NCBI GenBank assembly: GCA_034433795.1
Contig: DAOUAE010000099.1
Coordinates: 22,014-86,013, forward strand
DNA: 64,000 nt
From: DAOUAE01 sp034433795
Lineage (GTDB): Bacteria > Chloroflexota > UBA6077 > FW602-bin22 > DAOUAE01
Reading direction: 5' to 3'
Shown: piece after piece, positions 16,493 to 24,440 of the stretch
How the letters are laid out: each line of letters opens with the position of its first letter
Numbering within the stretch: the stretch's first letter is position 1
The notes under the pieces: generated by a model
What the model was told of the DNA's origin: nothing
The model's input: the letters and a program-made list of their open reading frames with translations, nothing else
Database searches by the model: none
Translations under genes and position numbers: made by a program

Positions 16493-18733
16493 CTACGGGA
16501 TCACCGGCTGGGAGGCGAACTCGTCGACGACCTCCAGCACCCCCTCCCGGACGATCACATCCTCCAGGCGGCGGTCGCGCACCCGCAGGTCGACCCGGGC
16601 CCGTCCGATCCGCAGGCCGTGGAGAGCGACCCAATCGAGCCAGGGGGGCAGGACCGGCCGCACGTAGAGACGCTGGTGGGCGGCGTCGGCCCGCAGCCCC
16701 AGCATGGTCGTGACGAAGAAGATCACGCTGCCGGCCGCCCAGGCCTGCGGGCTGCAGGAGACCGGGTGCTCGGCCGGCGTCGAGCGGTAGCGCTCATCGC
16801 GGTCGAAGCCACAGAAGAGTTCGGGCAGACGGTAGAGCGGGAAGCGCAGTCCGGCCTGATAGATGGCCGAGATCACCTGCAGGGCCTCCTCGTCGAACCC
16901 GTAGCGCCGGAGTCCGTTGGCGATGATCGAGTTATCGTGCGGCCAGACCGAGCCGTTGTGGTAACTCATCGGGTTGAAGGTCGGGTAGGCCTTGGAGAGC
17001 GTGCGGACGCCCCAGCCGCTGAACAGCTGGGGGGAGAGCAGCCGGTCGCGCACCAGCTCCGCCCGGTCAGGCGCGATGATCCCGGACCAGAGGCAGTGGC
17101 CGGGGTTCGAGGTGACCGCCGGGATCTGCACCTTCTCGCGGTCCAGCCCCTGGGCGTAGAAGCGCTCGTCCGGCATCCAGAAGCGCTCCTCGAAGCGGCG
17201 TCGCAGCTCCTCGGCCTCGCGCTCCAGACGGTCGGCCAGGTCGGGCTCGTCTTTGCGGCGGAAGAGGGCGGCCAGACGCCGCTTGGCGTCGTAGACATAG
17301 CCCTGGACCTCGACCGGGGCGATCGGCGGCTCGGCCCAGCGGCCGTCCGGGAAGGCGTAGGCGTCGTCGGAGTCCTTCCAGGCCTGGTTGCGAATGCCCC
17401 GTGGTGAACGGGTCTTGTACTCGACGAAGCCGTCGCCATCGAGATCGCCGTAGCGGTCGACCCACTCCAGCGCCCGCAGGACGGCCGGCTTCAGTTCGCG
17501 GTAGAGGGCGTCATCGTCCAGCCAGTCCATCGTCTGGGCGAAGAGAATAAGGAAGAGCGGGGTGGCGTCGATGCTGCCGTAGTACGGTGTATGGGGGATC
17601 TCGCCGCGCCGGGCCATCTCGCCGGCGCGGAGCTCGTGCATGATCTTGCCGGGGTCTTCGTCGCGGAAGTCGTTGACCTCGCGCCCCTGGTGGGCCGCCA
17701 GAAAACGGAGTGTCCCCACCGCCAGGTCCGGGTTCAGCATCAGGCACTGGAGCGAGGTGATGGCCCCATCCCGACCGAAGGGGGCGGCGAACCAGGGGAT
17801 TCCCGCCCAGATATACGGGCCGGTCTCGTACTGGCTGAGCAGCGCCCGCAGGTCGAGAACGCTCCGGGCGAACATCGTGTCGAAGATCTTGTTATTGGTC
17901 TCGACCTGGGTGCACCCCTCGTACCATTCGTCGATGGCCCGCCGGAGACGAACGGCCGCCATATCAAAGATGATGACCGGATCGCGCCGGGGCGGCTCCG
18001 GCTCCTCCAGCCGGGGGGTCACCGACAGGGTCAGCGACTCCGGCTTCTGCGGCTCCAGTTCGAATTCGTAGACCAGCCGGACGCTCGGCGGCGCCGGTTC
18101 GATCTCGGGGATCGGCACGATCATCCCCGCCGAGGGGGCGCTCAGGGTGAGCCGCAGCTGTCCGCCGGCCAGCATCTCGACGATGTGTGGCGTGCGGTCG
18201 AGGATCACATCGCTGTGGCGGGCCACCCCGTCCAGGCCCCGGTAGTTCAGCGAGAAGCGGTTATCGACCAGAACACCGTCCAGGATGTGCTCGCCCGTCG
18301 TGGGCGGCAGGAGCTCCCCACGGGCGACCCGGCGGATGCCGCGGACATCGAACATGTCCTTAAAATCGGCCCCCACGATCAGCTCGACCTTCACCGGGAC
18401 CCGGAAGCGGTTGTAGTTGAAGAAGCCGATCCGCTCCTGCAGGCTCCGCTCGCCGATGAAGCGGTTGCGGCGGATGCTGATGGTCAGCGCCGGGACCACC
18501 GTCCCGTCGGCCAGGACGTAGGTCGGATTGGCCAGCTGCAGGTTGCCCATAAAGTTCTGCTCGACCGACGAGGTCAGTTTGCTCGGCCGCAGGCCGTTGA
18601 CCAGCAGCTCGTAGACGCTCAAGAAGCGGGTATCCTGGTAGTAGAGTCCCAGCCCCTCCGTGTTCCCGTAGGGGATGTCTCCCAGATCATCGGCCGTCAG
18701 AAAGACCTGGTTTTCGATCAGGACCTGGCGCAT
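16493..18733 (-). CDS. Glycogen debranching enzyme / amylo-alpha-1,6-glucosidase family
   Basis: A 746-residue protein of the bacterial two-domain family: an N-terminal beta-rich glycogen-debranching domain (residues 1 to about 270; NTEGLGLYYQDTRFLSVYEL, LTISIRRNRFIGERSLQERI) and a C-terminal (alpha/alpha)6 catalytic domain. The latter shows AGIPWFAAPFGRDGAITSLQ, GDGFVEYKTRSPRGIRNQAWKDS split over two motifs, and SYHNGSVWPHDNSIIANGLRRYG. It has no signal peptide, so it works on cytosolic glycans such as glycogen or a related alpha-glucan. ATG 18733 is preceded by a good promoter. Confidence 0.88.
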   Translation of the reverse strand: MRQVLIENQVFLTADDLGDIPYGNTEGLGLYYQDTRFLSVYELLVNGLRPSKLTSSVEQNFMGNLQLANPTYVLADGTVVPALTISIRRNRFIGERSLQERIGFFNYNRFRVPVKVELIVGADFKDMFDVRGIRRVARGELLPPTTGEHILDGVLVDNRFSLNYRGLDGVARHSDVILDRTPHIVEMLAGGQLRLTLSAPSAGMIVPIPEIEPAPPSVRLVYEFELEPQKPESLTLSVTPRLEEPEPPRRDPVIIFDMAAVRLRRAIDEWYEGCTQVETNNKIFDTMFARSVLDLRALLSQYETGPYIWAGIPWFAAPFGRDGAITSLQCLMLNPDLAVGTLRFLAAHQGREVNDFRDEDPGKIMHELRAGEMARRGEIPHTPYYGSIDATPLFLILFAQTMDWLDDDALYRELKPAVLRALEWVDRYGDLDGDGFVEYKTRSPRGIRNQAWKDSDDAYAFPDGRWAEPPIAPVEVQGYVYDAKRRLAALFRRKDEPDLADRLEREAEELRRRFEERFWMPDERFYAQGLDREKVQIPAVTSNPGHCLWSGIIAPDRAELVRDRLLSPQLFSGWGVRTLSKAYPTFNPMSYHNGSVWPHDNSIIANGLRRYGFDEEALQVISAIYQAGLRFPLYRLPELFCGFDRDERYRSTPAEHPVSCSPQAWAAGSVIFFVTTMLGLRADAAHQRLYVRPVLPPWLDWVALHGLRIGRARVDLRVRDRRLEDVIVREGVLEVVDEFASQPVIP

Positions 18734-18769
18734 CGCCCGTCACAGCCCCTCGACGTCTCTATGGCCTAA

Positions 18770-18799
18770 ATTGTATAAACCCGCGCCGTCTCCCTTCAA
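18770..18799 (-). promoter_or_regulatory. Promoter of debranching-enzyme gene
   Basis: Minus strand: TTGAAG (18794-18799), 18 bases, TACAAT (18770-18775). Start near 18763, leader of about 30 bases. Confidence 0.6.
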
Positions 18800-18850
18800 C
18801 ACTGGCACAGACCCTGCATCCGGGGGCAGACCACCACGAGGAGATGGCCG

Positions 18851-19216
18851 ATGGCCCGCAGACATCGGTACCACATCGTCACCGACCCCAACGACCGTGG
18901 CTGCCGGCCGGGGGAGACGCTGGCCACCCGCGAGCTGGCCGTCATCCAGCGGTGGGCGGCCGAGCGGGGCGCCGTCCCGGCCACCGTCCCGGGGACCGAG
19001 CACGAGGGCCGCCCCGGCGTCCTGGCCCTCGATTTTCCGGGATTCAAGGAGAAAGGCCTGCAGCCGATCTCCTGGGAGGAGTGGTTCAAGACCTTCCAGG
19101 TCCGTCATCTGTGGTTTCTCTACCAGGAGAGGCTGCGCGACGGCCGTCCCAGCAACTTCTACAAAGTGGTCCCGGCCCAGTACGTCGAGGAGGCCGCGCC
19201 CGCTCAGTCCATGTAG
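18851..19216 (+). CDS. Hypothetical protein with ISWEEWF...FLYQ motif
   Basis: A 121-residue protein resembling a widespread small family of about 100 residues. Features are IQRWAAERGAVPATV, ALDFPGF, LQPISWEEWFKTF and LWFLYQERLRDGRPSNFYKVV. Members are sometimes labelled glucan branching enzyme by context only; no such catalytic domain is present. Two ATGs follow GGAGATGG: 18844 is in another frame and 18851 opens this gene. It is divergent from the debranching enzyme and its last 13 bases overlap the convergent dehydrogenase gene. Confidence 0.6.
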   Translation: MARRHRYHIVTDPNDRGCRPGETLATRELAVIQRWAAERGAVPATVPGTEHEGRPGVLALDFPGFKEKGLQPISWEEWFKTFQVRHLWFLYQERLRDGRPSNFYKVVPAQYVEEAAPAQSM

Positions 19217-19956
19217 ATGCCGCCATTGACATCGAGGTGGGCGCCGTGGATGAAACTGGCGGCGTCCGAGGCCAGGAAGACAATCGCGTTGGCCACCTCT
19301 TCCGGTCGCCCCAGCCGCCCCAGCGGCGTCTGCTGGACCAGGGCGGCACGGGCCTCCGGCGGCCAGGGCTGGGTCATCGGTGTGTCGATGACACCGGGGT
19401 TGACGCAGTTGACCCGGATGCCAAAGGGCCCGGCGTTTTTGGCCAGCGACTTGGTGAGACAGATGATTCCGGCCTTGGAGGCGGCATAGTTCGCCCCGGC
19501 CACGATCCCGCCGACCTGCCCGGCCAGCGATCCCAGATTGATGATCTGGCCGGAGCGCTGGGCCTTCATCGGCCCCAGGGCCGCCTGGGCGCAGAGGAAA
19601 GCTCCCCGCAGATTGACCGCCATCACCCGGTCCCACTCGGCCGCAGTGAGGTCATCGAGCGGCTTGGACTGGAAGATGCCGGCGTTGTTGACCAGGACAT
19701 CGATCCGCCCGAAGTGCTCGAGGGTGGTGGCGATGAGCCGCTGAGCGTCCTCGGGGTCGGCCACATCGGTGCGCACGGCCAGAGCCGGGACGCCCAGCGT
19801 CCGGACCTCCTCGGCCACCGCCTGGGCCGCCTCCAGGTTGATGTCGCTCACCACCACCGTCGCTCCCTCGCGGGCGAAGGCCAGGGCCGTGGCCCGGCCG
19901 ATGCCGCCACCGCCGCCCGTGATGACCACCACCTTGCCGCGCAGTCCGAGGTCCAT
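19204..19956 (-). CDS. Short-chain dehydrogenase/reductase (FabG-like)
   Basis: A 250-residue classical SDR oxidoreductase using NAD(P)H. The cofactor loop is VVITGGGGGIGRATALAF, the structural motif VLVNNAGIF, and the catalytic set is Ser in NLGSLAG and Tyr-x3-Lys in YAASKAG. The C-terminus (HLDVNGGIYMD) resembles 3-oxoacyl-ACP reductases and sugar-alcohol dehydrogenases. Asp in VVVSDIN after the second strand suggests NAD preference. GGAGGCGACCG precedes ATG 19956. A TATAGT box lies at 20010-20015 on the minus strand. Substrate unknown. Confidence 0.9.
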   Translation of the reverse strand: MDLGLRGKVVVITGGGGGIGRATALAFAREGATVVVSDINLEAAQAVAEEVRTLGVPALAVRTDVADPEDAQRLIATTLEHFGRIDVLVNNAGIFQSKPLDDLTAAEWDRVMAVNLRGAFLCAQAALGPMKAQRSGQIINLGSLAGQVGGIVAGANYAASKAGIICLTKSLAKNAGPFGIRVNCVNPGVIDTPMTQPWPPEARAALVQQTPLGRLGRPEEVANAIVFLASDAASFIHGAHLDVNGGIYMD

Positions 19957-20054
19957 CGGTCGCCTCCTCTGGCTGTCAGCGTCGGGTACCTCCCGGTACT
20001 CCGGGCCCTACTATAGCGCAGGCCGGGCGGCCCGACCAGAGGGCGAAGGCGGCC

Positions 20055-22187
20055 TCAGGCTCCGTCACGCTCGCGGTAGCGCCAGGGTGGGGGATCCGGG
20101 ACCTGGCAGAGCGGCTCCCGGCCGACGATCTTCCAGTCGTACGCGCCGCAGACCAGACCGTACTCCAGTCCGTCCGGGATCGGGAAGGGGCGGGGGGGCA
20201 GGTTGAGGTGCTGATGGGCGGCGATCATCACCTTGTGCCAGATGTGGCCCGCCGAGAGGACGCCGACGATCCGCTGCATGCGGCTGCCGTCGCTGTTGCC
20301 CACCCAGACCCCGACCACCAGGTCGGGGGAGTAGCCGATGGTCCAGGTGTCCTGCATAAACTCGGTTGTCCCGGTCTTGGCCGCCGCCGGACGGTCGATC
20401 TCCAGAACGCCGTGGCGGCTGAAGGTGAAGAGGCGCGCCTCGTCGTCGCTCAGGCTCGAGGTCATCAGATAGGCCACCTGCGGCGAGAGGACCTGGGCTC
20501 CCGCCCCCGGCTGGTAGCGGTAGACCACCCGTCCGTCCGGGGCGGTGATCTCCAGAATGGCCACCGGTTCGTACTGGCGGAAGCCGGGCTCGCGCTCGGC
20601 CGGCGGGACCGGGGCGCCAACCTGCCGGCCCAGGTTGGCGAAGACGCTGTAGGCGTAGGTGAGGTCGAGCAGCGTGGCATCCACTGAGCCCAGGGTGACC
20701 GAGAGACCGTGGGCCCGGTAGTCGCGCAGGGTCGTGATCCCCAGCCGGTGGGCCAGGGCCACCATCCGGTCGGGTGTCACCACCCGGACCACCTTGACGG
20801 CCGGAACGTTCAAGGAACTGCCCAGGGCCTCGCGCAACATGACCGGGCCGTTGAAGGCGCCGTTGTAGTTGTGCGGGGCGTAGGGCCCCAGCCCCGGCCC
20901 CCGGTCAAAAAGAGTGAAGGTGTCGTTCACCCGGCTGGCCGGCAGATAGCCGTCCTCGTAGGCGGCGGCGTAGGTGAAGACCTTGATGGCCGAGCCGGGC
21001 ATGCGGGGGGCGACGGCCACGTTGACCTGACCGTCAATCGAGGGATCCCAGTAGTCGATGCTGCCGACCATGGCCAGGATCTCGGCCGTCGGGGCGTTCA
21101 GAACGACCACGGCGGCATTATGGGCGTTCATCGTCTGGCGGATCTCGGCGATGCGCTGGGCCGCCAGCGCCCGCGCCTTCTCGGTCAGGGCGAGGTCGAC
21201 GGTCGTGCGGACCCGCCAGCCGTTGTAGTAGAGGGCCTCGCGCCCGTACCGCCGGCTGAGGAGGTCGAGGACGTAGTCCACGAAGTGCGGGGCGCGCTTG
21301 TGGACCCGCTGGTCGGCGAACTGCAGCGGGGCCTGGTAGGCCGCCACGGCCTCGGCCGGGGTGAGATAGCCCAGGGTGACCATCCGCGAGAGGACGTACC
21401 ACTGACGGGCCTTGGCCAGCGGCAGGTGGCGAAGGGGGTCGTACTCACTGGGCGCCTGGGGAAGACCGGCCAGCAGGCTGGCCTCGGCCAGAGTGAGGTC
21501 GCGCGGCTCCTTGCCGAAGTACCAGCGGGCGGCTGCGCCGATGCCGTAGGCCATGTTCCCGTAGTAAACCTCGTTAAAGTACATCTCCAGCACCTCATCT
21601 TTGCGGAAGTGCCGGGAGAGGCGAACGGCGTAGATCATCTCTTTCAGCTTGCGCTCCAGGCTCCGTTCGTAGCGGAGATCGGGTGGGAAGAGGATGTTGC
21701 GGCTGAGCTGCATGGTCAGCGTGCTGGCCCCGCTGACCACCGCCTGGCCGGTCAGGTTCTGGCCCAGCGCCCGGAGCACGGCCAGGGGGTCAACACCGGG
21801 GTTCTGATAGAACGAGGGGTCCTCGGCGGCCAGGGTGGCCTGGAGGAGAAAGGGTGGCAGGTCGCTCAGCCGGACCAGCTGGCGGCGCCCGCCTTCAGGC
21901 GGGACGACCTCGTAGAGCAGCTGCCCATCGCGGCTGAGGATCTGGGTGGACTGGAAGACCGGACGCTCACGGGCGTAGGTGGCCGGGGGAAGGTCGTGGG
22001 TCAGAGCGAGCCAGAGCGCCCCCAGGACCAGCGGGCCGGCCAGGCCCAGGACCAGAAGTCCCAGGGCGAACGCGGTCAGGAAGAGGCGGCTGGCGCCGCC
22101 GAACTCATGGACCAGCCGCGCCAGGCGACGCTGATGGTCGTGGAGAACGGTCTGGCGACGCCAGCCGGTCAACCGGCGGTGGGGCAT
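20055..22187 (-). CDS. Class A penicillin-binding protein (PBP1A-type)
   Basis: A 710-residue bifunctional peptidoglycan synthase. One N-terminal membrane anchor (about residues 36-62) is followed by the GT51 glycosyltransferase domain with ATLAAEDPSFYQNPGVD (catalytic Glu), GASTLTMQLSRNI and KDEVLEMYFNEVYYG. The transpeptidase domain has the Ser-x-x-Lys motif in PGSAIKVFTYAAA, the SLN motif in ALGSSLNVP and KTGTTE. The reading shows a complete cell-wall polymerase, evidence for a peptidoglycan wall in this organism. It is divergent from coaX. Confidence 0.95.
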   Translation of the reverse strand: MPHRRLTGWRRQTVLHDHQRRLARLVHEFGGASRLFLTAFALGLLVLGLAGPLVLGALWLALTHDLPPATYARERPVFQSTQILSRDGQLLYEVVPPEGGRRQLVRLSDLPPFLLQATLAAEDPSFYQNPGVDPLAVLRALGQNLTGQAVVSGASTLTMQLSRNILFPPDLRYERSLERKLKEMIYAVRLSRHFRKDEVLEMYFNEVYYGNMAYGIGAAARWYFGKEPRDLTLAEASLLAGLPQAPSEYDPLRHLPLAKARQWYVLSRMVTLGYLTPAEAVAAYQAPLQFADQRVHKRAPHFVDYVLDLLSRRYGREALYYNGWRVRTTVDLALTEKARALAAQRIAEIRQTMNAHNAAVVVLNAPTAEILAMVGSIDYWDPSIDGQVNVAVAPRMPGSAIKVFTYAAAYEDGYLPASRVNDTFTLFDRGPGLGPYAPHNYNGAFNGPVMLREALGSSLNVPAVKVVRVVTPDRMVALAHRLGITTLRDYRAHGLSVTLGSVDATLLDLTYAYSVFANLGRQVGAPVPPAEREPGFRQYEPVAILEITAPDGRVVYRYQPGAGAQVLSPQVAYLMTSSLSDDEARLFTFSRHGVLEIDRPAAAKTGTTEFMQDTWTIGYSPDLVVGVWVGNSDGSRMQRIVGVLSAGHIWHKVMIAAHQHLNLPPRPFPIPDGLEYGLVCGAYDWKIVGREPLCQVPDPPPWRYRERDGA

Positions 22188-22236
22188 GGGCGACTCCTTC
22201 CCGGCCGGTCCCGGACAAGTCGCGTGCCAGGGCCTG

Positions 22237-22245
22237 TGCTATAAT
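22237..22245 (+). promoter_or_regulatory. Extended -10 promoter, coaX nearly leaderless
   Basis: TG-C-TATAAT (22237-22245) with no convincing -35. The -10 ends only nine bases before ATG 22255, so transcription should begin within about three bases of the start codon. Confidence 0.65.
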
Positions 22246-22254
22246 TCGGGCGCC

Positions 22255-23028
22255 ATGCTGCTGGCCATCGACATCGGCAACACCAACATCGTCTTCGGCG
22301 CCTATCAGCAAGACCGGCTGGTGGGCACCTGGCGGGCGGCCACCGCCCCGGAGCGCATGCCCGACGAGTACGCCATGCTGGTCCACCAGGTCCTGGCCTA
22401 CCACGGCCTGGGGCTGCCGGCGGTCCGGGCGGTGGTCATCGGCAGCGTGGTGCCGCCCCTTACCGCCACTTTCACCGATCTCTGCCGGACCTACCTCCGC
22501 CTGGAGCCGCTGGTTGTCGGTCCGGGCATCCGGACCGGCATCCGCATTCTCTATGAGAACCCCAAGGAGGTCGGGGCCGACCGCATCGCCAACGCCCTGG
22601 CCGCCTACCACCGCTACGGCGGGCCGGCCATCATCATCGACTTCGGCACCGCCACCACCCTCGACGCCATCAACCGCGACGGCGACTACCTGGGCGGCGC
22701 CATCGCCCCCGGGCTGCTGATCGCCGCCCAGGCCCTCTTCGAACGGGCCGCCCGCCTCTACCGGGTCGAACTGGTCAAGCCCCGGACGGCGGTCGGCCGC
22801 AACACCGTCCAGGCCCTCCAATCGGGCATCCTCTACGGCTACGCCGGGCTGGTTGAAGGGCTGGTCCGACGCTTCCAGCAGGAGATGGGCCCGGCCCGGG
22901 TCATCGCCACCGGCGGACTGGCCGAGATCATCGCCGACGAGGTCCCGGCTATCGAGGTGGTCGACCCCCACCTGACGCTGGAGGGGCTCCGGCTGATCTA
23001 TGAGCTCAACCGGGAGGAGAGCCGGTGA
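22255..23028 (+). CDS. coaX: Type III pantothenate kinase
   Basis: Phosphorylates pantothenate, the first committed step of CoA synthesis. 257 residues with the ASKHA-fold motifs of CoaX: AIDIGNTNIVFG (Asp6), VVIGSVVPPLT, GADRIANALAAYH, IIDFGTATTLDAI (catalytic Asp), GGAIAPGL and ATGGLAE. It overlaps coaBC by four bases (GTGA). The promoter sits directly in front of the start codon and no Shine-Dalgarno is seen, consistent with a leaderless message. Confidence 0.97.
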   Translation: MLLAIDIGNTNIVFGAYQQDRLVGTWRAATAPERMPDEYAMLVHQVLAYHGLGLPAVRAVVIGSVVPPLTATFTDLCRTYLRLEPLVVGPGIRTGIRILYENPKEVGADRIANALAAYHRYGGPAIIIDFGTATTLDAINRDGDYLGGAIAPGLLIAAQALFERAARLYRVELVKPRTAVGRNTVQALQSGILYGYAGLVEGLVRRFQQEMGPARVIATGGLAEIIADEVPAIEVVDPHLTLEGLRLIYELNREESR

Positions 23029-24290
23029 TCGCCGGACGGCGCATCCTGCTGGGCGTCAGCGGCTCCATCGCCGCCTTCAAAGCGGTGGCCCTGGCTTCGG
23101 AACTGGTCAAAGGCGGGGCGACGGTGGACGTGCTGATGACCCCGGCCGCCACCCGCTTTGTCAGCCCGCTCTCATTTCAGGCGCTGACCCACCGTCCGGT
23201 GGTCACCGATCTCTTCGACCCCCAGAACGACCTGGCCATCGAGCACGTCGGCCTGGCCCGGGCCGCGGATCTTATGGTCATCGCCCCGGCCACCGCCAAT
23301 CTCCTGGCGCGTCTCTCGCTGGGGCTGGCCGACGATCCGGTGACGGCCACCGCCCTGGCCCTGACCGCCCCTCTGGTGGTCGCGCCGGCGATGGAGACCC
23401 ACATGTACGAGCACCCGGCCACCCAGGAGCACCTGGCCCGCCTGCGGGCGCGCGGCGTGCATATCGTCGAGCCGGCCGAGGGGCGCCTGGCCTCCGGCCA
23501 GGTTGGACGGGGGCGGATGGCCGAGCCGGCCGAGATCATGGCCGTCGTCCAGCGCCTGCTCAGCCAGCGCCAGGACCTGGCCGGCCGGCACCTCGTCGTC
23601 ACGGCCGGGGGGACGCGCGAGCCCATCGACCCGGTGCGCTTCATCGGCAACTGGTCGTCGGGCAAAATGGGCTACGCCATCGCCGAGGCGGCCCGCGACC
23701 GGGGCGCCCGGGTCACCCTCATCAGCGGCCCGACCGCCCTCACCCCGCCGGCCGGGGTCACCGTGATCCGGGTGACCACCGCCCAGGAGATGCTGGCGGC
23801 CGTCCAGCAGGCGATCCAGACGGCCGATGCGCTGATTATGGCCGCCGCCGTGGCTGACTACCGGCCGGCCGAGCCGGCCGGCCAGAAGATCAAAAAAAGC
23901 GCCGGCGAACTGGTCCTGCGGCTGGTGCCCACGCCCGACATCCTGGCCAGCCTGCGCGACTGGCCGGGGGTGAAGGTCGGCTTCGCCGCCGAGACCGGGG
24001 ACCTCCTGGCGAATGCCGAGCAGAAGCTGCGGGCCAAGAACCTGGATCTCATCGTGGCCAACGACGTCACCGCCCCTGGGAGCGGGTTCGGCAGCGACAC
24101 CAACCAGGTGGTCTTTCTTCAGCCCGGCCGCCCACCGGAGCCGCTGCCGCTTCTGCCCAAGCGGGCGGTGGCCGACCGGCTGCTGGACAAAGTGGTTGAG
24201 ATTCTGGCCCGGCGGTGGTACAATGCTGGGGAAGGCACCGGGGACCAGGCGGCCCCGAGTGCTGGCGACCGACGGCCAGACCCCGACTGA
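23025..24290 (+). CDS. coaBC: Bifunctional phosphopantothenoylcysteine decarboxylase / phosphopantothenate-cysteine ligase
   Basis: Carries out the second and third steps of CoA synthesis. 421 residues: the N-terminal flavoprotein CoaC domain (ILLGVSGSIAAFKAVAL, VMIAPATANLLARLSLGLAD, APAMETHMYEHPATQ) and the C-terminal CoaB ligase domain (VTAGGTREPIDPVRFIGN, SSGKMGYAIAEAA, KIKKSAGELVLRLVPTPDIL, ANDVTAPGSGFGSDTN). The last 20 or so codons after RRWYNAG are not CoaB-like. They lie over a promoter and leader for the next genes, so the frame simply runs on into regulatory sequence. Confidence 0.96.
   Translation: MIAGRRILLGVSGSIAAFKAVALASELVKGGATVDVLMTPAATRFVSPLSFQALTHRPVVTDLFDPQNDLAIEHVGLARAADLMVIAPATANLLARLSLGLADDPVTATALALTAPLVVAPAMETHMYEHPATQEHLARLRARGVHIVEPAEGRLASGQVGRGRMAEPAEIMAVVQRLLSQRQDLAGRHLVVTAGGTREPIDPVRFIGNWSSGKMGYAIAEAARDRGARVTLISGPTALTPPAGVTVIRVTTAQEMLAAVQQAIQTADALIMAAAVADYRPAEPAGQKIKKSAGELVLRLVPTPDILASLRDWPGVKVGFAAETGDLLANAEQKLRAKNLDLIVANDVTAPGSGFGSDTNQVVFLQPGRPPEPLPLLPKRAVADRLLDKVVEILARRWYNAGEGTGDQAAPSAGDRRPDPD
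24196..24224 (+). promoter_or_regulatory. Internal promoter at the end of coaBC for DUF2520-panB-panC
   Basis: TTGAGA (24196-24201), 17 bases, TACAAT (24219-24224). Start predicted near 24231. It lies inside the last codons of coaBC and about 210 bases before the next gene. Confidence 0.65.
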
Positions 24291-24378
24291 CAGTCACAGC
24301 GCCCGCTCGGATCGTCGGCGACCGAGACGGGAGAAGGCCTCTGACCTCCGAGGGCGCAGGTGACTGCGCCCTTTTCTC
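24231..24378 (+). promoter_or_regulatory. Candidate riboregulatory leader (attenuator) of pantothenate genes
   Basis: Between a predicted start near 24231 and the terminator at 24351-24378 lies about 120 bases of leader. It contains two hairpin-forming segments, CTGGC...GCCAG around 24262-24279 and CTCGG...CCGAG around 24306-24326, and the direct repeat GGCGACCGA at 24264-24272 and 24317-24325. A CCTC/GAGG pairing just before the terminator could compete with its stem. Promoter, structured leader, terminator and then biosynthetic genes is the layout of an attenuating riboswitch. A pan RNA motif is known upstream of panBC genes in Chloroflexota and Bacillota; whether this matches it is not proven here. 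Confidence 0.5.
24351..24378 (+). terminator. Strong intrinsic terminator before DUF2520-panBC
   Basis: Nine-base perfect stem AGGGCGCAG (24351-24359) with CTGCGCCCT (24364-24372), loop GTGA, followed by a T-rich tract TTTCTCTT. It stands between coaBC and the genes it would be expected to be cotranscribed with, so it probably acts conditionally. Confidence 0.8.
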
Positions 24379-24440
24379 TTCGGCCGGCGGCGCGACCAGC
24401 CCGCCCCCGGCCCCGGCCAACCACCCGCCGAGGAGCGCCC

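Noticed and set aside
24231..24350. Cobalamin riboswitch in the panB leader
   Set aside because: A GGGGAA...GGCGGCCCCGAGTGCTG stretch recalls the B12 box, but the conserved GCCACTG core is not there and the gene set does not fit.
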